A model generated the notes under the pieces. That model made no database searches. It saw only the letters and a list, made by a program, of their open reading frames with translations, and was not told the DNA's origin. Of a stretch of DNA of 64,000 bases, positions 12,590 to 25,891 are shown piece after piece (positions within the stretch are counted from its first letter, which is position 1; each line of letters begins with the position of its first letter). The stretch spans positions 17,545,976 to 17,609,975 of the forward strand of contig JABAKD010000025.1 of assembly GCA_012845835.1 (NCBI GenBank). The letters are read 5' to 3'. The translations under genes and the position numbers were made by a program. The DNA is from Undaria pinnatifida (lineage: Eukaryota > Sar > Phaeophyceae > Laminariales > Alariaceae).

Positions 12590-13455
12590 GCACCCGAGCG
12601 GGTGCCGTGTTCGTCGGGCCCTCGTGGATCAAAGCCGGCCTGCATCCCCGGGGAGATCCCCACATGGACACGTATCTTCGTTAAGTCACGGATCCACTTT
12701 GAGCAATGTCGGGTGGCTGAGCACCTCTTGCAAACTACAGGCGCGTCTTATGTGCCCACCTCTCCGGTGTCCATCCAACCCTGTAATCCAGCTACTTGCA
12801 CGAATAACGCCCTTGGCTGAAGGTTTTGTGGGTACCTCACTTTGACGATTATGCAGTCAACCAGACAGGTCAATCATTCGAGGCAAGGAAGGGGTTCGTG
12901 CAGAGGTATGTAGCTGAGCCTACGACTGAACCCATCGGACAAATATTTTGGAGCTCAGACAGGAATGCAACGAGTTTTGCGTTGGGTATAGCTTGTTTGG
13001 GGGGTGGGGACCAGTCCAGCATTGTCATCAACTGTTGGACAGACGATACAACTCTATAGTGGTAGTTGTGATCTCGGCCGGGCCGGTGCTAAGATATCTG
13101 TCTAATATGCAAAGGTTTTGACATCCCCAGCCTCGAATTCCTCGTGGACCTGCTTCAGCGCTGGCAACGGCGACATGCATGCAGAGAAACGCCGGGTCTA
13201 CGGCGTGCCCTTTCTGCACTCCACCAGAGCAGTCGATGCTTCGCTTCTCCCCAGCAGTAACCTTGAAGAACACGAGGGCGGGTCTCTCGTCGTGACACTT
13301 CGCGACGAACTGTAAGCGCCGGCGCACTAATGGCCACCTCTGGGAGCACTGCCGCCCGTTTAAGCGTGGTGAAGAAGTTGCGCCAGTCAGACAGGATGAG
13401 CCAGGTTGCTTCCCCATAGTGCACTTGAGCGTGTAGCACTACCTGGTCCACCCCC
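12590..13455 (-). mobile_element. Decayed retroelement copy B, reverse transcriptase fragment
   Basis: A second minus-strand copy of the same reverse-transcriptase type. From 13,440 downwards it reads VLHAQVHYGEATWLILSDWR, FFTTLKRAAVLPEVA and APALT. After a frameshift it reads RPALVFFKVTAGEKRSIDCS and GGVQKGHAVDPAFLCM, the latter corresponding to the GVQQGDPxGPAxF block. The catalytic YxDD-type box is not intact (CILDRYLS in its place). Downstream to about 12.6 kb, sequence is further decayed. It is inactive. Confidence 0.6.
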
Positions 13456-16400
13456 TGTCAAAACCCGAATCCAAACAGTCTTGCCTCAGGATTTATCTCC
13501 TCCACCGGCAACCGCCACTGCCGCGTGGACTAGGTGTCTCCACGTCGTTCCTACGCGAAAGGGGGGGGGCTTATTTTTCCAAGGCAACAAGGTTGGGTTG
13601 CAAGCAGAGCTGCCAGAGTTCCAACGGGACGTGCATCGGGGTCGTTCGATACCGGTGCCAAACTGCTCGCAGCCGAAGTCGGTCCTGAATCGACTATGAG
13701 ACTAACCTCACAACCAAATTCAGGTTCTAGAAATGCAGACTGTCACTCCCTCGCGCCTGATAGTAGTGCAGTACAAGAGATGGTGACATCGAGGGCCAAC
13801 CATATATCAAAGTCTTATTTCGGGCGCCGCACTTGTGGTCGCTCGCTTGCTCCGGGTCAGTGATATCTACGGCCATGGACGCCGTTGCTGATGACTTGAA
13901 GACAGGGATACCGTCTTCGTCCGGAAAATTAGTTTTTTTCTTTCTTTCCCAGCTTCCGTGTTAAGTGGTTACCGGGCGTGTGCGGCTCCGCGAAAAGGCC
14001 GCAATTTGCGACGGACACCTCAGTGGAGCGGTGGCATGCTGACGATATTCTCTCGATTTCGCTCACGTCCGATGCTTCCTGGGCTGGACCTCCAAGTCTT
14101 ACTGATGGCGAGTTGCACACTCCATCAACCACAGGGGCTAAAGGGTTCAGCCATAGCGTGTGACAGGTGCAGACCTCTCGTGTCGCTTCACTCGGCCATG
14201 CTACTTGTCAAGTGCAGCCGAGGTGGGAGGATATATGATGAAAGCTTGACTACGCTCAGGCGCGTTCTGGGCGTCTCCCAGGGGCGCTCCCGGGTCGTGG
14301 TTACGGACGCATACCACCTACTATGTAGGAATATTGGCGTGGGCTGTAGCCAGACCCGGCTGCACTTCGATGACCGTGACAAAGCGTTGTTGGAGACTTT
14401 CGGGCGAGACGCTACAGAGTAGTCCTGCCATCCCCAAAAATCTTGGTCCAAGAGCCCTTCACGATGTCCACCTCGTCATTTTCGGGCTTCCCACAACGTA
14501 AATTCCAGGGTCGGCCTGAAGGCCCGCCTCCAGTGCTTCCCGTCTCCCGTGCGCTAATGTACACCGCAAACAATCTACGCTTGCGATCCACCTCTCGTGA
14601 TGGCGTCCACCACAAACTGTGCGTCTATAACATGGCGGTCCCCGCACGGCAGCCCTAACACTCGTTACCCCCGAGAGGCTGTCGTCCGATAACTCCCACA
14701 TGTTATACCGTCTTTGTTGGTGCCAATGAATGCACGGAGCTCCCGTACGTTCCCTAAGACTGCACCCGACGACAAGCTGGACCTCTAGATGGCGGCGATC
14801 CCCTCCGGTTGGTGGAAATGTCAGATGCCTTCGCCTGTGGGTCTAAGAGCGTCGCGTTCTTGTGCCGCCAAATATTCGGTAACGCAAGGACCGCCAATAC
14901 GCAACTTTTCCGGGAGGTTCCACCTCACCTCGGTTGCGCCCAGTATTCCGAGAAAAGCAGGAGAGATACACCCATTTCCACCACCGGATTGACATCACGG
15001 TCGCGGGCGGCCCTGTTTTTCTGGAGAACGGACTTTAGTATATTATGCTGGGGCGCAGTGCAGAAACCAATACATTCGCGGTGCACATCTTGCGAAATCA
15101 ACAGACCCAAAGCTTAAGGATTACACGAAAAAGGCTAGCCCCTTGTGACGCAGGAGCGGTTGAAAACAAAACCTGAAGTTTCTCCCCCAAACGTAACCGT
15201 GGTCCACTTTCCTTAAGGGGCAGACGCTCTTCTGCCAACCTTACTCCTTTGTTCGACTGGATCCGAGGATAGTGTATTGTCCTCAGGTCCGAGGGGCCGT
15301 TCCCAGCTCATTCCGGCGCTTCCGCCGGTATTGGCCGCCCGTAACTCCACTATAGACTAACTGGCCGACCTCACCTACGACTCGTGGCCGTTTCCTCCAT
15401 TCTCGTACCGCTTGATGTAGACGGAGATATTTCAGAGGTCGTACAGACGACCCTTCGTCGTGTCTTGAAAGTGAGTCCCCGTCGCCTTGGCTGTGTGTCA
15501 CCGGTGTTTCTGTTGGTACTACTGCTATACGTGGTTGTACGAGAAGAACCTACCTGATCCAATAACCCCCCCCACCTATGGGTCTCTGTGCATCATCAGC
15601 CCTTCCCGTCCTGACGGTGCTGACACCACGATTGAGAAAAGGGGGCAGCTTGGTTCCTTGCCCAGGCGCTATTTTGACTTCTAGGTACCAGGAGATAAAT
15701 CAAGTGTGATTCGCACGACGTCAGGCCGACGCAAAAATCCTATTCAGGAGATCCAACACACAGACGTGGAGCCGAAAGACGTAAAAGCACATCCTGTGGA
15801 TGGATCCCGAAGGCGTCGCACAGCTAGCTGTCGAGGTCAACTTCCCCCTCAGGCAAATACGGGGGCGGATAAACGGAAAGTCGTCGCTTCCGAAGAGAGG
15901 AAACCTCTACGCTGATGGCATGTGCAGCTTGCAGATCATACGCAGAGCCTGTTGGTCGCCGATGCGAAGTCGATTTACGCCACTCTGACTGTGTGCCGTC
16001 TCTCCACTTTCAATGGTGTCGCGTGTGAAAAGTATCAGTGCCGGGACCGTGATTGTCTCACCCAGAAGGCTCTCAGCGGCGGCGATCTTGTCCCGCAACG
16101 TTTCGTGATTTACACCGCTCACATACTGGCAAATTCCACGAGTCCAGAACGTAAGGCAGAAGCATTTCGCGGAGCTCTGAGCACAAAGCGGGGTTTGGGC
16201 CAGTGGCCCGGCGTACGTCGCAGCAGGTAACTGTATATTTCACGTTCACAGATACAATCGTGCAAAATCTAACACAAGAAGACTGCAAGTGCGAAACCGG
16301 CGGCGGCCTTTAACCCATGGCAGACCCTCCAAATAATTTGATTACCCTGAATCGACCGCTCACGCACCTGGTGAAGGGTCCTCGTTGCCGTCGATCGGCG

Positions 16401-17689
16401 TCACTCACTTAGCTACATCCAACAACGCAGGCATGACTTCGTCGACGTGGTCTTATAGCGCCCGCCGGTCGGTTTCAGTGAGTTTGGCTAGTGCTCGACA
16501 CAACGGAAAGGAAAATCAGCGATGGGGCCCGGTTTCCTGCCACGGAAGCTAGCATAGCGCAATAAATGGATGAGTGGATGTAACGGGTACATCCACGAAA
16601 AATACTGCGGGTTGGCCAAGATCGTAACACACACCGAATCCTGGTTTATCCGTTTGGCGTTGCGATTCCGTCGCGATAGACGTCGGCGATACCGGCCGTA
16701 ATGGTGGAGACGGTGGTTCCGACATTGAACCCTGCCCTAGGCCCTACCAGCCTTCCTCCGCTGCTGGCTGAGACGGTGATGATACCGGCTGCGATTGTGA
16801 TTGCGATGGCGGTCGCGTCGGTGACGGTGGTGACGGTTGGCGATGGGGGGGGAGGGCGGGGGGGGCTTAATCGCTGGGACGGCGTCTGCCGTCAAAAGTT
16901 GGCGCTCACGTCGAGGAGTAAACTACTGTCGACAACGACGGGGGTGACCGTGAAAGCCGAGGGCCACCCGGAAACCTTAGCACAGCGAGCCAGGGCGGCA
17001 ATGGTGGCCGGCCAGGCGGCAGAAAACTCACACGAGCTGATGGTGTGGCGGACGATGTGAACACGTATGATCAAGCACGGAAGGCAAACCCGCTCCGACG
17101 ATTGTGACGCGATTGCTAGTTCCCTTACTGACGTGGTCAAATCTTATGAAAGTGGGGAGACTAAAAGGTGGCGACAGCATCGAGGCTGCTTTAATATTTG
17201 CGCTGTGACGATAATGGTGTCGACCTCGTCCTTTGTGGCGAAAGACGCAACAGTGGCGACTCGGGATATTGCTCTATTGAGGGCGTTGGCGACGATAACC
17301 TTGTCACCAGCGACAGCAACACCGTTGTCCCCACTAATGGTGGTCGGTTACGCTGTGACGGCAGAGAATAATCCCCATTCCACCGCATTGTGTCAGGCTC
17401 GCGTGGGCCCATACAGCTCCGTGCTTGCCCACTCGAGTTCTTGTGTAAATGCGCGTTCCTGGTGGTGCCCATGCTGCCATCAGCGCCCGCAAAGAACATT
17501 CGGACTCGGCGGCCCCGGAAACTGCACTGACACCTGCGGTGCACTCGCAAAATTCCCTGACAGGCAAGTGCAACCAGTGTGGCGTCTCCCGTCTCTATCC
17601 CCGATACGAGGGCAATTTTTTTCGGAGCGCGACCCACTGGTGCGTCAGGCGCCAGCGATAGAGCGTTTCACGTCAGTGGGGTCACCCTT
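13456..17689. other. Anonymous repeat-rich DNA between two retroelement relics
   Basis: No gene could be supported. Short open frames occur on both strands, e.g. minus 15,907-16,122 with KIAAAESLLGETITVPALI, but none form a recognisable protein. At 16,690-17,350 lies GAY-rich sequence related to 4,560-5,450; the words TCCGACGRTTGTGACG and the following CCCTYACT occur in both. The stretch may be further decayed parts of the retroelements. Confidence 0.4.
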
Positions 17690-20600
17690 CATGCCACTGC
17701 ATGGTCGAGATTCACCTCCATGGTATTGACACGTCTTTGGCGCCACCGGATACTGGGTTCGGGAATAGAGGACCCCTCCACATGTGGACGCAACTCCGGG
17801 ATCCGTGATTCAGGATTCGCTCCTGGTGGTAACTGAGGAGAGATCTTCAACCTTCCACACACTTCAGCGTTCGAGGGGGGTGCAATGCTCGCCTGCCTGT
17901 TTTTCCTAGGCGTGAATCCTTCCTTGGATTGGTGGCGGCACCAATTTTCGCCCTCCGAATGTTTCCCCGCGACCCTAGAGCCGGCTTCATGGGAGCGGGA
18001 GGGATCGAGTGCGGCCGGCGTCCTCCCTACTGACCCCACGGGTGCTTTCTCTCCCCTTATGTTGTGTCCGGAGGGCGCTGAGGTGATTTCACCTTCCCAA
18101 CCAGTAGTCCGGGCGATACTACCGCCGTATTAACGTCTAGCCATAGAACTGGGGGGGTGAGGGAGGGCGCCAGTGCCCTCATCTCCATAGGCATTGGTCT
18201 TCGACTCCAGGAAGTCGCGATCATGGCGCCGGGAAAGGCGCGTGACCTGTCACCTACATTAGGGTACCGTTTTTTTCTTCGAACACTCGGAGTTCACAGG
18301 CCACGCCCCTTCGTTGCCGCCTGATGCGGGGGCTGGTCCCCTAACGTCCTCTCCCAACGAATATACTACGACCAACCGCACCGAGTGCCTCGTTCATCCT
18401 ATTACACCCACTGCCTGTCGGAATTATTAGCTCGTGGTCCATGCCTCGGTATCGACGGCGACGGGACTGCCGGTCCATCGGTATTTGCAGTGTCATCGCG
18501 GCAAGGTCTGAACACCAGGTCCAGCGCCCAGTGGTCGCGAACTAGGAGCCAGATCGCCTGCCCGATGAGCCTATCGTTATACTACTCCACGAGTGTCGCC
18601 CGGCGATGTGCGGTTTACCATCAACGTCATTCGCTCATAAACAGCAGTTAATAGATAGAAAAAGAAGGAACCCAGTAAGACGGAATATGGAAGCTTTTCT
18701 TACCTATAGCAGGTCCGGCTTAACTTCGACGTACTGAGTCATCCCACAGTAGGGTTGCAGCAGATCCAAGGAAGTTTCTCAGCCCCTAACATGAGGAGCT
18801 CAATATCTCACCATCACCATCATCACCCGAAACATGATCGAAGGCACTTGTTCGCGCAGCCCAACCAATCTTTCTATGCGCTAGCCCTAAATCAAAAGCT
18901 CGCTTAAAAATATCATGCTATCCGATACTTCCACACTTGAGGATGTCAGCCGGTCACATCGGTCGGTCACATCAGTCACATGGGTCGGTCACATCGGTCG
19001 GTCACATCGGTCACGTCGGTCAAACATACTTCACTTGGCCCAAACCGTGCAACCCCTACCCGTGATGCCGTGGGATGACTTCACCCTGCCTTTTGTGTTG
19101 TCCCCGACAAATTCCTAATGCGCGCTCGACTACCCTCTCATCCTCGAAGCCATTCCCCCCGGTCGTAACAGAATGCAGACCGTCACCGCTCTGACAGAGC
19201 CCTCTCCGTTGACCCCTCTGGGGGAAAACGATCGCTGGGTGCTCCGCCGAGTCCATCGAAGCCAACACATCAGGCGGTCCTTCGCCGTAGTACATGACCC
19301 CAAACGGTGTGAGCGCCAGCCTGTAGGAGTCCGCCTACCCAAGTACAGCGCCGCCCCCCACGAGAAGTTGATCCCGCTCGATATCCCTCGCGCAGACCCA
19401 TACGTTCGTGTAAATCTGCGTGACTACAGTGCTGATCGTGACGGGTAAACTGCGGCTAACTCTGAGGCGCATACATTTATGCGTCAACACTGCATGCAGT
19501 ACGCTCTACTGGAACAAGTGTGCTTCGACCAGTGGGGTCACGAACTGGCCACCTTCAAGCTGGAAGCATCTGGGTGCCTCCGGGTAGAGGGAAGCACCCC
19601 CATCCACCAGCTGGTGGCGAGCCTCGTTAAAGGGAGGAATGGAGGATTTATGACAAGGAAAGGGTATGCTGCAGATCATCTCAGTGATCCTCCAAGTTAC
19701 CATCTAGTGGTCGATGCCCCGCTTCAAAATCCAATTGTGGGAGAGAATTAAAGAGGAAAGGGGTGGTTGTAGCGCTGTGTGAGGAGGGAAAGCTGCCCCT
19801 CTCGCATGGCTCACGCGCATTCAACCCTTCTTATTCGACTCCCGCATGCGCGGCGCCCCCAAACTGCCTTACCTTATGGTTGACCTCCCCGAGTCGCGGT
19901 TGCTGTTCTCATATTGTCCGTGTCGTCGTGAGCCGCTTCCACGCCTTGCCGACTCAGACCGGTCGGTGATTTTCCCCAGCACAGTGAGGCTAGACTGCAA
20001 GAAGAACTTGTGAACCTCCGACGGGCACGTGTCATGATTGTCTATGACTAGTCGCCAGGAGACGTCCATGCCCTTGCCAAACTTTTCCCGCGCGATGTTG
20101 GCGTATATGATGGGTAGAAGGTGCACCAAGCGATAACTGTCATTTCCGGGCCCTGATGGAGCGCTGCGGGAGCTGAGGGTGTCGAAGAGCACTTGGGAAG
20201 GGTGCTCGTAGTCCGGGTGCCGCGGGGGGGCACTTTTTTCCCTTCCCTTTTGCCAGTACCACAGACGCCGCCGCGGAGACGTGGTGTTCGGGCGGAAATT
20301 TAACCGCAACGGCGGTCCGCATCCCCTCGTTGCCGATCGAGATTGACTCTGTCGGAAGGATTCGTTTTGCGACTAAGACTCCGCCCGCGTATTGGCACGA
20401 TGACCGCACCCCATCATGATTAGCATCCTCCGAAGCTTCTTGGGCCGCATTCCTCAGCGCTGTGAGCCCTCGCCTAGTGGAAATAATTAGTCACAGGAGC
20501 AAGAAGATTATATAGCCGGTCTCAGAGAACCCCTAGCTCGACTTGATGCGACCGTCCGGCGAGTGTAGCAAGGCCGGCAGGATATACCACAGCTTTATCG

Positions 20601-21700
20601 CCCGCAAGGGCAACTTCGGCGTCGCCCAGTCCCGGCCCGACCGGGACTCTCGCAGGGCGTAGTTTAATGTTCCTAGCAAGCGAACGCCCACACGCGCGAG
20701 TGCAGTAGACAGCTGCGGTTTCACTACATTCCTGTTTTCTACCCGTTCCTGAAATTCTTCTAGGGAAACAGCATTCAATGGTTTCCCCATCCCCCAGGCA
20801 AAATTATATTATCCGTTCTAAAATCTCCGTCTGCGCAAGTCTGCATGTGCCGCGACTCCGCCTCTCATCCGTACAGCCCGACACCAAAGACACAGGTTCA
20901 CCTGAAACTACCTCCAACACGCCCTGTCTCGTATGCCCGACTCCGTATCCACCTGCTGGACAGCGGAGTGAGGCCGGCGCCGCGCTTCTCGCAAGGACCT
21001 ACACCATGAAACGCGCGTGGAGTACGGGGCGTCCATTTCTACACGGCACACGCACCGTCCGGCGCGCTTATTAAGGCACTGGGCAACTCTCGCGCGCCAC
21101 CTCGCGTCAGGTACTGCCGCGGAAAGCGTTGGGTGGCGTCGCGTTTCCGGGCGCCCCGCTCCACACCATGCTGGATCCTTCAGCTAGTGCCGCGTCGGTC
21201 GGTATTGTAGATCCCCCGTGTTGTTTTCTGCGACTCCTCTCTCTTCGTTTTTTCGGCTCACCATCCCCCCTTCCTCCCCCGGTACGTCAATCCACACCCG
21301 TCTGCTTCAGCTGCTCACCACACCTCGAGGTTTCCCCTCTCTTCACGAATTTGTCTCTTTCCGTTGTCACCCAGTATTTTGGCGCGCAGCTAGCAATGGC
21401 GCACTGCCTCCTCATCGAGTGGTTCTCCCCCGATTCGTTCCGGCCCCTCGTCAAGCACTGGTAGGTCGTGACGGCTTCTTCAGTCCCCTCGACTGACCTG
21501 GTCTACCCGTTTCGGCCGGTTCACCCTCACCAGCACCCTTGGGTGTAGTCGCGGTCGCTCCAGCAGGTGTTTCAGAGACGGCGCCAGGCCAAGTGAGGAG
21601 GATCCCCGAACGTTCCGGTGCTTGCCTCCATCGATATGACGGGCCCCCCATGGCTCCACGAATTGTGCTTTCGTTCTCCACCTTCTATTTTGCCAACTGT
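17690..21700 (-). mobile_element. Decayed non-LTR-like retroelement copy A with reverse transcriptase relic
   Basis: Minus-strand fragments in protein order, with frameshifts and stops between them: a Cys-containing stretch near 21.4 kb (ASCAPKYWVTTERDKF); AIKLWYILPALLHSPDGRIK (20,590-20,530); YAGGVLVAKRIL (about 20.4 kb); RLVHLLPIIYANIAREKFGK then HKFFLQSSLTVLG (20.15-19.97 kb); VGKAWKRL and RLGEVNHKVRQFG (19.95-19.87 kb). The palm region follows at 19.43-19.08 kb: RLALTPFGVMYYGEGPPDVL, then in a shifted frame RGVNGEGSVRAVTVCI, a mutated form of the reverse-transcriptase GVxQGDPxGPxxF block. IGQAIWLLVRD at 18.57 kb fits the region downstream of the palm. No intact ORF. Class assignment is from block order only; the 3' limit near 17.7 kb is a guess. 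Confidence 0.6.
18950..19022. repeat. Minisatellite of GGTCGGTCACATC
   Basis: About six imperfect copies of GGTCACATC, some with an extra GGTC, inside the decayed retroelement region. Confidence 0.85.
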
Positions 21701-24700
21701 CCGTTCTTCAGCACTGGAGCCAATCCCCCTGGCAGGGTTCTCACCGATACCGAAGAGAAGGAGGGAACGCGACGACTGCGTGTTAAGGGATTCAGACCCC
21801 TAGGGCCCATACTTCTGGATGTCTCTCCCAACATCCGTCGAGAATCACCAGGTACTCATACGCGTGCTGTCCGATATACGGCCTCCAATTTGGCGTCCTA
21901 GGCGAGGGGTCCTGTGTTCGGATCCCGAACGCGGTGAACAGCGTACGGTGATGGACGCAAACCACTTTATATGCTCCCGAGGGGGGAAAGTCGTTATTCT
22001 CTCCCCGAAGCAGGCCTATGGCGTCATGGAGCAGGGGGCATAAGAGGAACGACGACGTTGGCGACCTACCGTGGACACGCACTATCAACATAAAACGTGT
22101 GGTGGACGCCAATTTTTTATACCTGACTGGCTCTGGCCGGAGAATACCCTCCTGAAGAAAATGGACGAACTGCAAAGCACCACGCACCGCCGACTACCTT
22201 CCTCTAGGCTAAGGAGTGCGGGTAGCCCTCGGGCTTTCTCCGCCCGATGAGGAGGGCGGCCTCCGGCCACTCCGCGCGGCACGCGATTCAAGTTTGCGGG
22301 CCAACATCCTAACTCATGAAGCGCTGCGCACTCTCCGACAGGAGGCGAGCTTGCACCAACCTTCCGTGGACGTATGGAACAGGTACAGGCGCGTGGTCAC
22401 CCCCCGACTTCCCGGCGGAGTGGTTGACTCCCCGACCGAAGTGAGTATAAGGTGCTCCAAAACCCGTCCTCTTTCCACCCTGCGGGTGCTGATCGCCATC
22501 ACCTTCGTTTGTGACCTCTCCTTCACCCAAAGGCGAAAAGCGTCAAGTTCTCCAACGCGTCGTTTATGGTAGGTGCCCACTTCGTTACCGTGGTCAAATC
22601 GCAGGGAAGCCATGGTAATAATTCCGCGAGGTGGGACGCTATATTTTGACCAGGCGACCCTGCCCCCCCTCTCACGGCAGCCCTAAACCGATCGGCACCC
22701 CTGTCAACAGCCTTCTCTGCCGTGATTAGGGCTGACCGCGGGTGATCGAGTCAGCCGTATAAATCGAAAACTCCCGTGCGTCGTCCATGTGTTCGCGCAG
22801 ACCTTGAACGGCACTCGCAAGTGTGGTTGCTAGGGGGGGCTGTCTCGCTCGTCCCCTTCACTATCCGCTTTTCCATCCTTTGTGGTACGGTCTGCGACAA
22901 TTCCACCGTTTCCGACGGGATGTTGCTCACGTTTTGGAGGAGATGCACGGCGTTTGTGATCCTGCATCTCAACGCACGCTCATCCGATCAGCCCGCCGAC
23001 CTGTAGATACTAAGAATCTGCTGCAGAAGGAGGCGTAGATCCACATATTGGCGCCCCTCGTGCAAGGCTGGATTCAAAAACGTAACGCAGTATCGCCCGT
23101 TGAGCCTGGATTTCATGGCTGAAAATCATCGTATGAGACTCAGACGGAGTCGTGAGCTCCTCTGGTGTCGGTCTAGAAACACGCTAGCGCTTGTAGCTTC
23201 GCTCTTCGGACCTGAGATTTTTAAAGTTGTGCTTTTTTTATCCTCCCCGAAAAAGAGTGTCGTCTAGCGATTGATCTGATTGATTATCGGCCGTGAAATC
23301 TCAACGGCTCAACCGCCGAACAAACGCTTTACTGCCCCATTTGGACAGCACGGGACACACGGTGACGGTAAAGACACGTCACTGATTCTACTATAGAGGT
23401 AGCATTTTTCGCCCGAAATATTTTCTGAATGACGGGGCTCCTTGTTAATTAACCCAAACTCGTCGGAAATACGACATTTTATTTGCGTGTAATTCTCGTC
23501 GAGGACCTAGGCCATGGAATTTTGCATCCGGTAACAGTCTTTTTTTTCTCTAAATCAGTTCTCGGGAGAGGTCTTAAAGCTCCCAAATGGAGGAACCTCA
23601 GAAAAAAAAGTGGTGCACCTCCATCGTAGTACGCGTCTATAGCCGACGACGCAATTCGTTTTCTGAGCCTCCTTACTTGAGGAGCTCTATACTGTTAATA
23701 ATATACTACTCCGGAGTATACGATAACACTGTACTATTAATACTTTACGGTTAGTTCTATTAATACTATACGATTAGTACTAGTACCTCACACAAAACCT
23801 TAGTTTTAGTTCAACAGGAAGTGCTTTTGTGACGACCAAACCCATGGCCTCGGTAAACAAAACAACATATAGATAGATTACAAAAAACAAAGGAACGACA
23901 TTCCGACGATTTTGGGTTAGGGCTAAGTCTTAGTCTTACCTCTACCGCTGCGGCATCACGCGTCACGTCTTAAGGCATCGACTATAATATACCCCTCGAT
24001 GCTGGCATCGAGGGGTATCATTTCCCTACGTGCATTCCAAGCTTACCCTGAAAATGGGTGCTTGCAGGATGCGCTAGGTTAGCAAGAAGAAGCGAACGAC
24101 CGCGGAGGTCGCTAAAATGCCCAAAACAATCGGGGGAAAGAGCAAAGGCGACAGTACCTCATTATCATTGCGTATTGTTTGCTCTCAGGGGGGTTGCTTT
24201 TATTGTGGGCTATGCCTGGGTGATTCCAGCTCTATCGAGCGCTATTGATTGTTCTGTTGATCGTTAACGGTAACAGCATGTATGTCTGGTCTACAAAAAT
24301 GCAGTAACTCAGTTAGAGTTTCTTACTGTCGGGGCTGCTCATTTTTTCCTCAATTCCGTTGTGTAGCTACCACACTGTACGCTGTGAAAGAGTTTTACCT
24401 CGCCCTTCGTGTGTTTCTTTTTGTTCATGCTTAGAATAGCGTACATTATGTTCTGTTTGTATTATTAATAATAATAGCATCTGCCCTGAATTGTGGTGTG
24501 TAGTGTGTTACATAGTCTAGACTAGGTCTATAGGTACAAATAGTTTTATTCTTTATTCGATTTGTGCATATCTTACGAAGAGCACTTCTGTTTGTTCGCT
24601 TTGATGTCCTCAGCGGTCGGGATGTTTCAGTGGTTGTGACGTATTCACCTGGGGGGGGGGGGGTGAAGCACTGTAGACCACCTGTGGAATATCCGCTAAA

Positions 24701-24882
24701 GCGCATTGTACGCGTACTTATTGTTGCGCTGCGGTGCGGCGTGGGGGCGTCGTGTGTGCGTGCGATAATCGATTATTGCTGTTCTCAACAGACCGGGTGA
24801 TTTTTCACGCCCCTGTTTCCCTCCCTTGCGAAAAACATTTACGTTCGGTTGGAAACTATCATCTTACGCGACGAGACGAAAC
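21701..24882. other. Anonymous DNA upstream of retroelement copy A
   Basis: No supported gene. 22.2-22.7 kb may be a decayed 5' part of the retroelement. 23.68-23.79 kb is AT-rich with ATTAATACT words. From 23.38 kb the interspersed repeat cluster begins. Confidence 0.4.
23989..24018. other. Perfect hairpin, 13-bp stem, 4-base loop
   Basis: ATACCCCTCGATG pairs with CATCGAGGGGTAT around loop CTGG. It lies at the edge of a copy of the degenerate interspersed repeat. Role unknown. Confidence 0.8.
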
Positions 24883-25126
<244 letters not shown>

Positions 25127-25759
25127 TGTGTTTTTGACCAAACCATTGAAGGGGTCGGGTGTTCGTTATTGCGGGCTGTGTAGACTGCGACATGAACGTT
25201 CTTCTGTCATAAATAGATCCTCCTCGACACACTGGCTTTTGCTTCAGGCCAGTAACTACTACTGGTACAACGTACACGCGAGTGCAACACTGTGTGGAAA
25301 ACGGTTGCAACCTCAAATTGCGGATTCTCGAAAATCGTGACCTGACAACACATGCTACATAGAGGTGCACCTTTTTTTCTGGAACTCCTAACGTGATAAG
25401 CTGTTGTTGTGTATAAAAAAATGCCTCGCATAAATACTGTTTTTGAGCAAACTGAGGGGCCACCCGGTAAACAAACCCGTGACCCAGGTATACGAAACAA
25501 AAAAAATGCAAAACAAGAATGACATTCCGACAATAATATGGGGTTAAGAACCCTCGTCACTCACAAAATATTGCAGTAACCGAAAAGTGCTACGTCTATC
25601 GTGGCACGCGTCTGACCACTCTGCCTAGAAGATTGCGTCATTCCCTCTCTCTCATTGCAAAAGGTCGACTTTTCACCCACTTACTTGCTGAAGGTCACGT
25701 CGACCCCTCGCATTGATTGGTAAAAAGACGCGTACTACGGTAGTCTATTATAGAGGTGT

Positions 25760-25891
25760 GCACCACATTTTTTATGAGGCTCCTCGCTATCGGGGCTTAA
25801 GACATGTCCTTCTTGTTGTGCACCACATTTTTTATGAGGCTCCTCGCTATCGGGGCTTAAGACATGTCCTTCTTAAGACATGTCCTTCTTA
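25760..25891. repeat. 60-bp tandem duplication plus a 16-bp tandem
   Basis: The unit beginning TGTGCACCACATTTTTTATG occurs twice head to tail (starts 25757 and 25817) without a mismatch. It is followed by a doubled TTAAGACATGTCCTTC. Exact identity implies a recent event or an assembly artefact. Confidence 0.9.
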
